From Eopsaltria australis (lineage: Eukaryota; Chordata; Aves; Passeriformes; Petroicidae), in contig JAVTVJ010000994.1 in the NCBI GenBank assembly GCA_034509425.1, positions 62,001 through 126,000 of the forward strand: 64,000 nt of DNA, written 5' to 3'. Position 1 is the stretch's first letter. Every line of letters begins with the position of its first letter. Both the position numbers and the translations under genes were made by a program. Of this stretch, positions 52,221-63,954 are shown piece by piece. The notes beneath the pieces are model-generated. The model was not told the DNA's origin, did not search any database, and saw nothing but the letters and a program-made list of their open reading frames with translations.

Positions 52221-52299
52221 CAGGGATTCTCTGATTTCAATCCCACTCATTGAAGATGTGCTGCTCTTTGTGCTCCACTTGGAGAGACTCTTTACTTTC

Positions 52300-52470
52300 C
52301 TCATCTTGAAATGCACCCAGCATTTAATTACACCATGAATAAATTAATGGACAGATAAACATTATTGCAGCAAAAATAAATAAAAATTTAACTGCATTTT
52401 AAACCGTAGGAATGGATGAGTCCGGGGTCCCAGGTAGGTGTTCCTGTGGAGACTGGAATAGGTTCCCAGG
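52300..52470 (-). other. LEKR1: LEKR1 3' UTR (inferred)
   Basis: AT-rich sequence between the stop codon and the candidate ATTAAA signal on the minus strand. Confidence 0.45.
52323..52328 (-). terminator. LEKR1: Candidate LEKR1 polyadenylation signal ATTAAA
   Basis: This is a minus-strand ATTAAA about 145 bases past the LEKR1 stop codon. No canonical AATAAA was seen in the preceding 3' UTR. Tentative. Confidence 0.4.
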
Positions 52471-52800
52471 TCAGAGCTGGCTCGGCCGGCGCCTCGTCCC
52501 GGCGGGGACCCCGCTCCGGGGCTCGCTCAGCGGGGCCGCCCTGCCCTTAGGCGGGACGGGATCCAGGGATGCGCCGCTGCTGCCGCCGTGCCGGCCCGAG
52601 CCGGGGCCGCGGGCGGTCCTGGCCGTTCCCCAGGGCCCCGAGATGCGGATGTCCCCCGCGGGCAGCGAGCGCGGCGAGCCCGGCAGGGCCCCGCTGAGCC
52701 GCCGCAGCTCCAGCACCTGCTCCCGGGCCCGGCCCAGCGCCGCCGTCAGCTCGAAGCGCTCCTCGCACTCCCGGCGCACCGTGTCCTGCAGCACGGAGTT
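52471..52800 (-). CDS. LEKR1: LEKR1 terminal coding exon
   Basis: The acceptor is ctcgttgcag on the minus strand. It encodes NSVLQDTVRRECEERFELTA, AREQVLELRRLSG and a 70-residue Gly/Pro/Ser/Arg tail ending RRRPSQL, then TGA. Its GC content is far higher than that of the upstream LEKR1 exons, so the tail codons are probably fast-evolving. Confidence 0.88.
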   Translation of the reverse strand, partial: NSVLQDTVRRECEERFELTAALGRAREQVLELRRLSGALPGSPRSLPAGDIRISGPWGTARTARGPGSGRHGGSSGASLDPVPPKGRAAPLSEPRSGVPAGTRRRPSQL

Positions 52801-55800
52801 CTGCAACGAGAGAGAAACACCGCGAATACTCCCATCCATCACACCTGAACTGTGCCGGGACAGGGACCCGCCCTGCATCGTCCCTCTGTTCCCTCGGGAG
52901 CCAGTGGGAAATCCCAGGAAGTGCTCAGAGGGTGTTCCTGCTCTCCTGCCCGGCTGGGACAACTGGGAATGCAGCTCTTGGGAAGGAAAGGCAATAACAG
53001 ACAGAGGTGCAGGGACACCAAGGAGGGGTCACTGCTGCTTTTCCTTGTAACCCTCGAGAATGGGAGAGCACAACCTGCATGGAGTCATGGAACCAGCTGT
53101 GGAACCAGGATTGGAACCAGGACTGGAACCAGGTATGGAACCAGGTACAGACACATGGAACCACGGAATCCCTCATGGAAAGGCCATGCAGTCCCCCTGT
53201 TGTCCCAGCACTGCCAAGGCCCCTTATCTCGTGTCCCCATCCTGGGCCGGGCACAACCTCACTGAATTCCTCCCCACCTTTCCCAGCCTCTCCAAGGAAC
53301 AAATCAGTACCAACCCCAGCACTAATTCACTGGGAAGAGTTTTGTTTTCACTGTTGACCAATTCTTTTTCCTGCCCCTGAATTGCTTTGGACATTCCAGC
53401 CTAATCTTATCTACAGCCCCTGACTCCATGTTTCCCATGGAGCAGCTCTCTCCTCCCTTCCCATCATATTCCAAGCATTCAGCAAATGCTTGTGGTCAGA
53501 ATATCCATCAGTTGAATTTCTCTTTGCATTTAATTAATTTTTATGCATTCCTGAGTTAGGGAATGTGGCTGCCCTGGTGGGAGCTGGGACAAGGAATGAG
53601 AAATATCTGTGTCTTCTACTCTAAAAACTGGGAATTAATTTTTGTTTACTCATGTTTGGGCAGTGGGACATGAGGCTACAGACTAAGAAAGGCCTTGTAG
53701 GACCTGAAAAATAGATCTGTTTCCCTAAGAGGCACTAATTTAAGCATTTGCTGAATTAAAACTTCACATCTCTTGTGATCTACCGTATCTAGGAAATGAT
53801 GATGGATTTGTTGGAGGATTCTTTGCATTTCAGTGGATTTTTTGGTCTGGAACACAGAACTTTGAATGATTTTAGAAATCACATGTCTCCAAATAAAAAC
53901 AACCAGGCATTTCCTGGGTGCTGTTCCTACCTCCTCTTGAACTCGACTTAAACTGTGAATCAGCTGTGTCTTCTCCTGGGTTAATTTTTCCAGTTCCTCT
54001 GACTTGTGCTTAATTTCTTTCCTCAGTTTATCCAGGAATGATTCATTGTTGCTCTTTTCCATGGTCAGCTGGAATTCCAGCTCACTGATGAGCCTTTTAA
54101 GGCTCTGGATTTCTTTCTCCTTGTCTCCATCCTTCTCTGCCAGTTTCATTTGGGCATCTTGGAGCTTCTTCTCCAGAATTTCTGTCTCCATCCTCAGGCT
54201 CTTGGTGGCACTGGATATTAAACCTGGGATCTGGGTGAGATCAGACAGGAATTAATCTCCACTCAGTACCTCTAAATATGGAGAATTAAAAGCAGACAAA
54301 TGTTGGCTTGAGGAAAATCCAACAAACTCCAACTTACAGGTCCTCAGAGAGGAAAAAAAAGAAGCTCTGAATTTACATAATTCCCTCAGAGGACACCAGA
54401 GAGCTGCAAATTAACCACCACTCACTGAGAACACAGAGATTAATTAGTGTGTTCAAGATCAAACAGAGACATTGAGGTAAAAGTGGGAAAATTCAAGTTA
54501 AATTTGCTGCAAGTCAGTGTTTCCTCAGGCTTTAAAAATCATGGTTAAATATTTGTCAAGTGAACAAAGCCAAACATTTTCAGCTCTAAACCAGTGCACA
54601 ATGTTCCAGATTTTAAATAACAATAAAACCTCATCACATTCCTTTTTATTTTTCCAGATTTCTCAGATTTTCTCAGGGATTGTGTCAAAGCTTTTGAAAA
54701 CTCAAGTTACAGGTACAATTTCTCAATTTCTGTATAAAATCTGAGGGGGATCTGGAGCTCCCAGTGGTGCCAGCCCAGGCCTTTACTGGTCACTCACCCT
54801 GGAGTTGCTGGGCTCCCTTGAGAAGGGGAAAAAAATTGTGGCACCTCCTCATAGCCTAAAATAGTCCCAGGCTTTTAAAAAATGATGATGTCAGATTAAA
54901 TATAATTAACAACTACTCTGGGGACATAGATGGAGTTTTGGTGGCGAAAATATGAGATGAGAAAGAACTTCCACACCAATTAACTTGAACTGGAATAGTT
55001 ATTTTCAGCCTGTTCCATTATAAAAATTTAAATATACTAAGACTGGGACAAAGGACTGTATCATCCAGAGAGGGGAGGACACATGGAGGTTTTATTCCTT
55101 CACATTCCCAATTTTTAGTTTCCTGTGATCTTCTGCCTCAAGTTTTGTCTGGAGCACTGCACACCTTCTGCTGGAGCTCCTCGTGTTCTCTCTGGTATTT
55201 TGTGATCAGTTCCTGCTGTTTTTGTCTCTCCAGGTCCAGCTCCACTCTGGCCTCTTCCCTGACTTTCAGGATTTCTTCTTTGTGCCGAGCCTCCCCCTTG
55301 GCCAGGTCCATTTCCAGCTGGGGGACAAGAGGTGACAGTGCCATTGTCAGACATGAAATCCCTCCAGTGCCACCCCTGCCATGGCAGGGACACCTCCCAG
55401 TGCCCCAGGATGGCCTTGGACACTGCCAGGAATCCAGGAGCAGCCACAGCAAATCTGGGAATTCCATCCCAGCCCTCCCCCACCCTCCCAGGGAACAATT
55501 CCTTCCCAAGATCCCACCCAAATCTCCCCTTTCCCAATCTGAAGTCATTCCCTGTGTCCTGTCCCTCCATCCCTTGTCCCCAGTCCCTCCCCAGCTCTCT
55601 TGGAGCCCCTTCAGGCACTGGAAGGTCGCAATAAGCTCATCCCAGCCCCTTCTCCAGGCTGGAATATTGGGTGAAATTTCCCAGTCCTTACAGCACCTCC
55701 AATAATTCACTTTATAAATTCATATTTGAAAAATTCAGCCATAATTTCCCCAATGGAAAAGCCTGGATTCTGGAGGAAACCCTGAAAGCTGCATTTAAAA

Positions 55801-58800
55801 AAATACTTTTCCTAACCCAGGATGTTCCTGTTCCCTTTGTGCAGCTGATTCTGATGGATTTAATTGCAGCAGGCTGGGAGCACAACAGGCACATGAAATG
55901 CACAACACAAACCTCACTGTTTCAAATGATTAAAAGCACAAGAGCCCACAATGAGCTTAATTACAATTATCTAATTCCACACATTAATTATCAGCAGAAA
56001 AATAATAAATCTCCCTGAATTCTTTAGGGGGAAAGGAGAAACTGGAAATATTTTCATTGTTTTATTAAACCAAAGTATAACCAATTCTGGGTGTGGAAGA
56101 GGTGCAAATCCCCCACTAAGGTTTAGCTTAAAAATATATGTCTATTTTAATTCTTTTAAATACATAAATATATTTCTATTTCTTATTCTTTTTAATACAT
56201 AAATATATTTTTATTCTTTTTAATATACAAATATATTTCTATTTCAATTCTTTTTAATACATAAATATATTTTAATTTTTATTCTTTTTAACATATGAAT
56301 ATATTTAAATTCTTTTTAATATATTAATACATTTTTATTCTTTTTATTCCATAACTATATTTTTATTTCTTATTCAGCTCAGGGTTTTGTGGTGCTCATG
56401 GAAAACACGGTTGACACGGTGCCAGTTGCTTATGGGGAGCAGCTTTCCAATGCCACTGGGAGAGGCTGGCAGGAGAACTCCATGCACAAAGGACATGATG
56501 AACAAGCTGTGGCTGCCCCTGGGTCCCTGCAGTGTCCCAGGCCAGGCTGGGCAGGGCTTGGAGCAGCCTGCGACAGTGGGAGGTGTCCCTGCCCATGGCA
56601 CTGGATGGGCTTTAAGGTCCTTCCAACCCAAACCACACTGGGATTCTGTGATTTCATGAACTTCAGCAAACACTAAATGTGTTTTTTGGAAACAGGAGGC
56701 TCCCCAAAACCAACCCTTCCCTGTGAATTTAGGGTTTTGAGGCCTCAGCAGACCCAGAGGTTGCAGGCGAACAAAGATTTGTGTGTTCCTGACAGAATTT
56801 TTGGCTGAGAGGCTCCCAAAGCAGCCTGTGTGTGATTCCATGACTCCATCACCTGTGGCACTGGAGATCATTCCCTGCTTCCCTGTGCCCTTTGTGACCC
56901 TGAAAAGCTCCCAAAGCAGAGCCCCCAGAGTCACCTTGTCCCTCCAGGAGTCCTCGCTCCGCACCTTCTGCCTGAGCGCCTCCTGCAGCTGCTCCGTCCT
57001 GCTCTGCTGGGACACCAACAGCAGCTCCCTGGAAACACAAAAATCCCACGTGAACCTGGGCTCTGCCCTCCCTGCTGGAATCCCCTTGCCTTGCAATGAA
57101 ATCCTGCTGCTCCTTGCCCCAGGAATCACCACAGGCATCTCCATCACACCCTCACTTTGCTTCCTGAATTTCATGTTTTAAAGAAAATAGGGTTCCTGAT
57201 CTTCCACTTTTATTCTTTTAAATATATAAATATATTGCTATTTTTTATTCTTTTTAGTACAGAAACATATTTTTATTATCTTAAAATAGAAATATATTTC
57301 TATTTTTTATTAAATAAATAATTAAATAATTAATTAAATAAAAATAAAATTAAATAATTGCTTTTTATTAATTAAAAATAATATAATTAAATAAATTAAT
57401 TAATTAATTAAATTTAATTAATTAATTTTATTAATAAAATCTGAATATATTTCTATATTTAAAGTAATATTATATAATTATTTATATATTAATATCTTTA
57501 TATATTAATCTATATTTTAAAGAATAATTTAAAATATATATTTAAAATAATATTTTAAAATAGTCTTTATTATATATAATGTATATTATATATATTAATA
57601 TATACTTAAAAGAATATTTAAAAATATATTTCCATTTTTCATTAGTTAATTTTATTAATAAAATAAATAATTAAATAAATAATAAATAATTTTTATTCAT
57701 TAATTTTATTAATAAAAATAGAAATATATTTATATATTAAAAAGAATTAAAATACGTTTGTGTATTAGAAAGAACAAGAAATAGAAATATATTTATGTAT
57801 TTAAAATAATAAAAGTGGAAGATCAGGTACTGTATTTTCTTTAAAACATTAGTGTATTTTAATATTTCTTTGGTATTTCTCAAGACAGATTTCAAAGAAC
57901 ACAGAGAAACTTAAAATATTACAACCAGAATTTGTATTTCATGAACTTGGAATATTAGGATCATTAATTTGAAAATGGTAATGGGTTTGGAATGAAAAGC
58001 ACTGAGTGCTTTCTGTCCTTCAAGGCACTGTTTGTTATGTGGGGCTTGCAGGGCAGGACTCCTGGGGAGGGTAAATTCCTCTCAGTGATGTTGGTAACAA
58101 CTTGTCCAGCCCAGAAATGGTTCAGGAATTCCCTCAGCCAGGGGCTTGGACAGGATCTGGTGCCTGGGGAGGTGTGAGAGCAACCTGCCACCAGCTCAGT
58201 GTGGCTCTGAAGGGTCTCAGCTGTGAACCAAGCTGACATTGTCCCTGAATTCCTTTGGAGATGTGGCAAATAAAGCCCTGGGCTCCTGAGGGCTGTTTGC
58301 CCTGCAATGGGATCGAGTTCGAGTGCCTTTGCTCTGGACTCACCAACCTGAATCCATATTTTTTTAATTACCTACAGGAGAATCTCCATATCCAGATTCA
58401 CTCCTGACAGCCACAGGATTGTTCTCAGCATTTAAAAGTGCCAGGAGGCACCAATTGCTCTGCATTTCGGGGGTTTGAATATTGCCTGCACCTTTAGCAC
58501 AAAGAGCAGCTGAACAGCTGCAAGAAATGGGATTTGGGTCTCAGATTAAGCTCAAACTGAAGCCTTGCAGTCCAAGCAGAACTTCTCTACTCCTATTTCT
58601 TATGGTACTTTTCCTTTTTTTCTCTCCCATCCAAGTTTTGTCTATCCCATAACAATTTAAAAAGCCAATCCAATGACCCCAAAATCTCCAGAATTCTCAG
58701 AAGAAGCTGAGTCCAGTTCAGCTTTACCTTTCCTGTTTCAGCATCAGCACCTCCTGCTCTGTTTGGCTCAGCAGAGCTTTAAGGGTTTCCAGCTCGCTCT

Positions 58801-61335
58801 CTGATCTCCCAGTTCTTCTTTTCAGGTCTTCTTCTTTCCTTTCTTTCTCAGCCACTTCCTCCTGTAAGTGTTTGCAGACTTGTTGGCAAATGAGAAGGGA
58901 TTCCTCCTTTTCCTTCAGCTCTTTTGTAAGTCTACAGATGAAATAAATAGCAGCATTGTAGTTATTATATTCTTATTTCTAGACAGAAATAATAATGCCG
59001 GCAAAATAAAATATTGGTCAAAACTCCAAGTATTCTTCATGAAATTAAATCTACTGACTTGACAGAAAAGTTTTTAAAATACATTGCATAAAAACTACAT
59101 TAAAATAATAAAATGTTTGCTGTCATTGCTCAAAAATATGAAATGTCATTTCAGCATTTACCTGGACTCTGCAATTCCATTTTCATATTTGATCTTTTTC
59201 AGTTCCTTTTGACAGACATCAAGTTCTGTTGACTTCACCCTAAAAAACATTGGGGAAAAAAGAGGTATTATCCAAAGAAATGAGCCTTTACTCCTGCAGC
59301 AGCCTGGACATCACTCCTGGGTGTATTTTCCACCTTGCATTTTCCATTTCAGGTAAAAGGCCACGAACAGAAAGTTCTGTCAGCTCCAACAAAGGTTGGT
59401 AATAATTGGAAGTTACACTTCCAGTGCCATCTCAGCCTGACCTGGATCACAAATGTTGCAAACAAGAAGTGAGACCTTGCAACACTGATGACAGGTTTCA
59501 GTAATAAATGAATGAAATGGAACAAATCCCGATTTTGTAGGTAAAAGGGCTGGAAACCTCGCAGGTTTCGTGTCATTATGTCACCATTGCACCAATTTAT
59601 AACCATGGTTAAGGTTCATATTTACATTTAAACAGATATAGAATATGTTGGTTTATTAAATGGTGCCCATATTACACTGCAATGTTAATCTACACTTGGA
59701 AAGGCCTCAGTGTTTATTTAACTGTGTTCATGACATCTTTGTTCCCCACTCAATCCTTACATTATCACTGAAGGACTTTGTTGCTAAGCATCCCAAATAT
59801 TTGCAACTTGGTCATGGTCAGACTCCCTGAATAAAGGAACTGAAACCAGAGAGTGCAGGCAGAACAGCACAAATCCTTTGCTGAGATTCCAGGGAAACAT
59901 GGGGTGATGATGGATGGTCTGGAGCCTGACAGTGCCAGCTCCTGACTCCTGAGCTTCACAAACACAATCTGAGCCTTTCCAGCATCCTCTGGCTCCCTCC
60001 CTCTGAATCCTCCTGGAGATGATGTCCTCAAGCTGCTGCAGTGCTCACTGAGGTTTTCAGCACCTGGTAGTGGAATTTGTGATGTTTGGGTGGTGTTGGG
60101 GTGTCAGGCTCCAGCTGTGGGAGTGCTCTGAGTGCTCTGGAAATGGGAGAAAATCCTGGACTGGTTTGGGTTGGAAGGGACCCTAAAGCCCATCTTGTTC
60201 CACCCACACTTTCCATAGATCAGGTGGTTCCAAGCCCCAATATCCACCCTGGCCTTGGGCACTGCCAGGGATCCAGGGGCAGCCACAAATTCCCTGGAAA
60301 ACCTGTGCCAGGCCTCCCCACCCTCACTGGGAACAACTCCTTCCCAATATCCCACCTAACCCTGCCCTCTGGCACTGGGAAGCCATTTCCCCTTGCTCTA
60401 TCACTCTATACTCCTTCCCACACAGCTTTTTAGTCCTGCAGTTGTGTGGATTTCCCAAAATGAATCCCACACCTGTGGTAGGTGAGGCACTGGGTCAGGC
60501 TCATCATCCCTCCTCTGCAGTTCCATTAATCCCTACTGGAGGAAGGAATCCCTGCTCCCACAGCCAGGCTGGCTCAGGAAGGTGTTTAGAAATAATAATA
60601 ATAAGATAAAATAGTTCCTCTGTTGGGCAAAACCTTCTCAGATCACTGTGACAAGCAGCTCTTGTTGAAAAAAAAGTGGTTTCTGTGTTTTATGTGCAGT
60701 GGGAAGCAATCAAGGAATGAGAATCTTACAGTAACAGCTTCTTGTAGTGGTCCATCTCTGCTGTCACCTTCTGCAGCTGCAGGCCAGCTGTCTCCACCTG
60801 ATTTGTTAAATCTGAAAGCAAAAATATGGGGTTTTGTCTCTATTTATGTTAAATTAATTCACTTTTGTGGTTTGTTTCCAAGTCAGACCTGCAGCTCCTC
60901 ACTCCCATCTCAGGCAGAGCAGAGCACATGGGCAGAGAGTCTTTACAGCAAAAAGCTGGGGTTTGTTTGGGTGCTTGGGGTTTTTTATCCCACCAGAAAA
61001 CATCAAATTCAACTACATTGAAACAAGAAATGCTTCAAATCACATAGTTTGTACACAAAGCTGAGAGCAAACTCCTGCAGGAAGGTGGCCCCAAAACTCA
61101 CCTGGAATTTACTTCATCTGAAACCTTGACTGCAATTTAATGATGGTGTGTACTTGTCTTATCCTCTAAATGTTATTTTACAGAACATATCACCTCCACT
61201 CCAGGCACTGCCTTTTTCCCAGTACATATCCCAGATTTTAATTGAAATTATCTCATCTGATTTTGTGTGCCTTAATATCATCCTTTTCTATGCTTTTAAA
61301 TCCTAAGAACAGCCATACCTTGTAGATGTGCAGCC
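52471..61335 (-). CDS. LEKR1: LEKR1, 3' part: last eight coding exons (coiled coil)
   Basis: Eight minus-strand exons join with matching phases, in transcript order 61319-61335, 60730-60811, 59162-59239, 58728-58931, 56935-57028, 55165-55317, 53931-54230 and 52471-52800. Together they encode about 418 residues. Most of it is a long Glu/Lys/Leu-rich coiled coil (LTKELKEKEESLLICQQVCK, LEMDLAKGEARHKEEILKVR, KLAEKDGDKEKEIQSLKRLI). The last exon continues NSVLQDTVRRECEERFELTA and ends in a Gly/Pro/Arg-rich disordered tail with TGA at 52471-52473. The composition and the position next to CCNL1 and VEPH1 identify LEKR1 (leucine-, glutamate- and lysine-rich protein 1), whose function is poorly known. 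The CCNL1-LEKR1 interval is known from human birth-weight association studies. The N-terminal exons lie to the right of the window. Gene identity rests on synteny plus remembered family character. Confidence 0.85.
53092..53150 (+). repeat. 14-bp tandem repeat (ggaaccaggattgg-like)
   Basis: About four degenerate units such as tggaaccaggactggaacca. Confidence 0.82.
53931..54230 (-). CDS. LEKR1: LEKR1 coding exon (IPGLISSATK...)
   Basis: The acceptor is tctcacccag and the donor gtagga on the minus strand. It encodes exactly 100 residues from IPGLISSATKSLRMETEILE through SRVQEE, a continuous coiled coil. Confidence 0.92.
55165..55317 (-). CDS. LEKR1: LEKR1 coding exon (LEMDLAKG...)
   Basis: The acceptor is tgtcccccag and the donor gtgtgc on the minus strand. 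It encodes 51 residues, LEMDLAKGEARHKEEILKVR through EELQQK, phase 0 on both sides. A reversed CR1 end begins a few bases upstream of the acceptor. Confidence 0.9.
55325..55680 (-). mobile_element. CR1 LINE 3' fragment (-)
   Basis: The plus strand reads cccctgccatggcagggaca, then ggccttggacactgccagga, ccctcccagggaacaattcc and further 5' CR1 sequence; it adjoins a LEKR1 exon. Confidence 0.87.
56120..56375 (+). repeat. AT-rich tandem array, unit about 30-37 bp
   Basis: About seven copies of a unit like ttctttttaatacataaata plus tatttttatt. The same units occur in both arms of the palindrome at 57173-57849. Confidence 0.85.
56500..56660 (+). mobile_element. CR1 LINE 3' end (+)
   Basis: It contains acaagctgtggctgcccctg, ggcttggagcagcctgcgac and the terminal ccttccaacccaaaccacac then tgggattctgtgat. 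Confidence 0.88.
56935..57028 (-). CDS. LEKR1: LEKR1 coding exon (ELLLVSQQ...)
   Basis: The acceptor is tgtttccag and the donor gtgact on the minus strand. It encodes ELLLVSQQSRTEQLQEALRQ through EDSWRDK. A 680-bp AT palindrome sits about 145 bases upstream of its acceptor. Confidence 0.88.
57029..58727 (-). other. LEKR1: LEKR1 intron with the palindrome
   Basis: The 1.7-kb intron is dominated by the 680-bp AT palindrome. The rest is unique sequence without recognisable features. Confidence 0.8.
57173..57849. repeat. AT-rich palindrome (inverted repeat) about 680 bp long
   Basis: The outer left arm (atgttttaaagaaaat, then ctgatcttccacttttatt) is found reverse-complemented at the right end. 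Similarity continues inward for at least 150 bases toward an axis near 57511. The interior is nearly pure A/T. It could be a foldback or MITE-like element or a duplicated-inverted AT minisatellite; no target-site duplication could be assigned. Confidence 0.85.
58728..58931 (-). CDS. LEKR1: LEKR1 coding exon (LTKELKEK...)
   Basis: The acceptor is atctgtag and the donor gtaaag on the minus strand. The 204-nt exon encodes LTKELKEKEESLLICQQVCK through EQEVLMLKQE plus two bases of Arg. Heptad-like Leu spacing and high Glu/Lys content mark the coiled coil. Confidence 0.9.
59162..59239 (-). CDS. LEKR1: LEKR1 coding exon (VKSTELDV...)
   Basis: The acceptor is gttttttag and the donor gtaaat on the minus strand. 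It encodes VKSTELDVCQKELKKIKYEN followed by GIAES and two bases of Arg, in the coiled coil. Confidence 0.87.
60150..60450 (-). mobile_element. CR1 LINE 3' end (-)
   Basis: The plus strand starts ctggactggtttgggttgga, then aagggaccctaaagcccatc, ggccttgggcactgccaggg, ccaggggcagccacaaattc and further CR1 sequence. Confidence 0.9.
60730..60811 (-). CDS. LEKR1: LEKR1 coding exon (DLTNQVE...)
   Basis: The acceptor is ttgctttcag and the donor gtaaga on the minus strand. It encodes LTNQVETAGLQLQKVTAEMD through YKKLL; the final CT joins the first G of the next exon to give Leu. Confidence 0.85.
61319..61335 (-). CDS. LEKR1: LEKR1 17-nt microexon
   Basis: The acceptor is attttctag on the minus strand before 61335 and the donor is gtatgg after 61319. 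It encodes AAHLQ with one base on each side. Its phases fit the next exon exactly (G joined to AT gives Asp, continuing DLTNQVE), which argues for a real exon despite the size. Confidence 0.65.
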
Positions 61336-61389
61336 CTAGAAAATGAAGCAACAGCACATGGGTTAATCTGATTTTCACCTCTATGAGCA

Positions 61390-61560
61390 CATCACAGAAT
61401 CTCAGAATGGGTTGGGTTGGGTTGGGTTAGGAGGGACTTTAAATCCCATCCAGTCCCAGCTCCCTTCCAGTACCCCAGGCTGCTCCAAACCCCATCCAGC
61501 CTGGCCTGGAACACTTCAGGGATGGGACAGCCACAGCAACTTGGGCATCTCTAAACATGC
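61390..61560 (-). mobile_element. CR1 LINE 3' end (-) with expanded gggtt
   Basis: The plus strand reads catcacagaatctcagaatg then gggttgggttgggttgggtt, a small expansion of the CR1 gggtt motif, followed by the usual tail and gggatgggacagccacagca. Confidence 0.87.
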
Positions 61561-63954
61561 TCATGAACAAGAGCTGCCTTTCCAGAAAGCCCAAGAGTGA
61601 TTTGAATTCAAAGTTTCTTCCAGAAGGGCAGAACATGAAAAAAAAACTACATGGTAAAACTACATGGAAAAAAAATCCAATTACAAATCATTGCAACAGA
61701 TCTGGAAGTGAAAGAAAAAGCAGGATTTTTCCTCAGAAGGCAACAGCAAATGAAGTGAGGTGACCTTGGCTCTGAAGGGGACAACTCCAAGACAATCCTT
61801 CAAAGTCCTCTGATGCATCTTCCCAGAAGCCAAATCTGTCATTCCTGCTCTTAAATTTATCATTTCACCCCAGTTCTCTGAATTTCTGTAGCTTTTCCCA
61901 CATGTCTCTTCCAGTCATTTCCAGCAATGATGATGGGTGATGCCAGAGTGGGATTTCCTGGCAGCCACACCTTACCTTGGTAAATCCTACAATTGCAGGA
62001 GTCCCCTCTTTTCAGTAAAGGGAAAAGGAAAGTTGGTCACTAGACTACAACAACAAATATCAGGGAGAGAATTACACAGGGTAAAACACACAGGACTCTC
62101 AGATCCATTCCCAAACTATCAGAACTTATAAAGAGATTTTTGAAAAGTAAAATTTCTTTCATTTGACTAAATCCTTGCAAAAATCATGAAGTTATTGTAA
62201 GAGCACCTTCTCCACCACCTGCTGTGGGTGCCAAAACCAATCAAACCAATCAAAAATTTGTGTAATGCACCATGGTCCCAACCCTCAGGTGCTGTGGTGC
62301 CACTGCCATGGATGGAAGCTGGACTGAGGCAAGCAGAGCTCCAAGCTGTGACGATGGGTGGCACCTTCCCTTGTCTCTGAGCCAGGAATGGTGGCCAAGC
62401 ACCCTCGGGACACATCAGGCCACCTGCAGTCCCTGCTGGTCCCTCACTGGGCATTCCTCAGCAATGCATTGTCCTGCACACCTTCCCAAACTTCCATTTC
62501 CTGGCAGTGCCTGTCAGAATTCCTACAGGAGAAGGAGAAGCTTTGGCTTCAGCTGCCAAGCAGATGTGAGGCACAGCACTGGGAACCAGCCAACCCTGAC
62601 AGCAGGAACGTGACCCTCTGCAAACAGATTAAACCCAGATTAGTGTAGATGGACACCAGAAAGAGCAGAACCCTCTGCCCACCCTCACAGACTTCCCCAA
62701 ACAGCTCTTTCTGACCTTTTTTTAATTGTTATTTTAAAATATCTCTGCCAATAATTAATAATTGAGGTATTTTTTTCTCCTTCCTCGATGTGGGAGTATG
62801 CGCACAAGTTCTGGAATAAAGGAAAAGGAAAGGGACGATGCTTGGTTTGGTTCTGTACTTTGGGTGGTCTCTTTCAACGCTGTTTCCTCTTTCACTCCAT
62901 TTGTTTTAAGAAGTTTTCCTGCTCACTGAGCATGGACAGGAGTTTTTCATGAGGGAATAGATGGATTTAATTACGCAAATGGTTCCTGCAAGTCTTCTCT
63001 AGAGAGGATTCCCACCAAAGTCAATGGGAGCTGGTGAGCAGAAGGTCCCACAGCCATGGAGGCAGATTTCAATGCAAAACATGGTAAAAATCAGGCAGAG
63101 AATGGTAATACAAATGGAAACTTGTGCTGAAAACTTGCTGAATCGAGGAAAATGTATTCAAATGCTTATGTAAAAATGTTCTCTGATAATGAAAATAAAG
63201 CCCATTGCAAAACATGCAAAGCCAACAGAAAGAACTCACTCTGTAATAGTGATACTGGGCTCAGTGCTGCAGGAAGAACCACTCAAAGACTCAGCAGGCC
63301 AAATCCATCTCAGTTTCATTCATGTTTAATTTTACTGACTTTTGTGACTCAGAAGGGCTCTCACCACAGTCATAAACCTTCCAGTAACCCCTCAGTGAGC
63401 CCGTGCTGTGACAGGGACAGAGAGTGAGGGGCACAGCCCGAACGTGCACGAGGAGCTGCTGAACCCAGGAACAGAACAAAGCTGGGGACTGTTTCCTCTT
63501 CCTGGGCTGAATTGCATCACTGCAGCCCCTGGAGTGTGCAAAACACCCAGCAGAGCCTGCCCAGAGCTGGCTTTCAGGAATTTAACCACCCAGTTTGCAT
63601 CCAAGGGCACGGTGCCCCAGCTCCTGCCTGGAAACAGCAACGACTGGTGAAGTTTGCAGTGAAAAATGAAAATAATAAGCAGCACATTGGGTAAGCAGCC
63701 ACTCTGGGAACCATCAACTCCACAGCTAATTCCTAACAGATTCCCAGTGAGGCACATGTGGTAGAGCTGTGTCCTTTTCTGCTTTTCCTGCAAAACCTAC
63801 AAAATCCAATCCAGTATAATTTCTGACAATTTTAGGGTAATCTAAACAAAAGCTCAATGTTTTATCTGTGTGCACAAAAAGGAAGATTATCTCCTTTTAA
63901 AGGTAGTTAGGGTAGGTAGTGGGGAGGTTCATCTGCACAGCTCAAATAGACCCT

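Larger units (their letters stand above)
44184..52299. other. CCNL1-LEKR1 intergenic region (tail to tail)
   Basis: No gene was recognised on either strand. The region is GC-rich and holds CR1 fragments (47070-47160, 48165-48310, 49640-49903, 52033-52220), a (CCCTT)n tract (47980-48070), 25-bp and 18-bp repeat arrays (48507-48606, 49352-49470) and a GAT microsatellite (49904-49942). Open frames of 130-230 codons here lack homology or codon structure that I can recognise. Confidence 0.7.
52801..56934 (-). other. LEKR1: LEKR1 last three introns in the window's order
   Basis: Introns at 52801-53930, 54231-55164 and 55318-56934. They contain a 14-bp repeat (53092-53150), CR1 fragments (55325-55680, 56500-56660) and an AT-rich tandem array (56120-56375). 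No nested gene is seen. Confidence 0.75.
58932..61318 (-). other. LEKR1: LEKR1 introns between upstream exons
   Basis: Introns at 58932-59161, 59240-60729 and 60812-61318. The middle one holds a reversed CR1 fragment (60150-60450). Nothing else was recognised. Confidence 0.75.
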
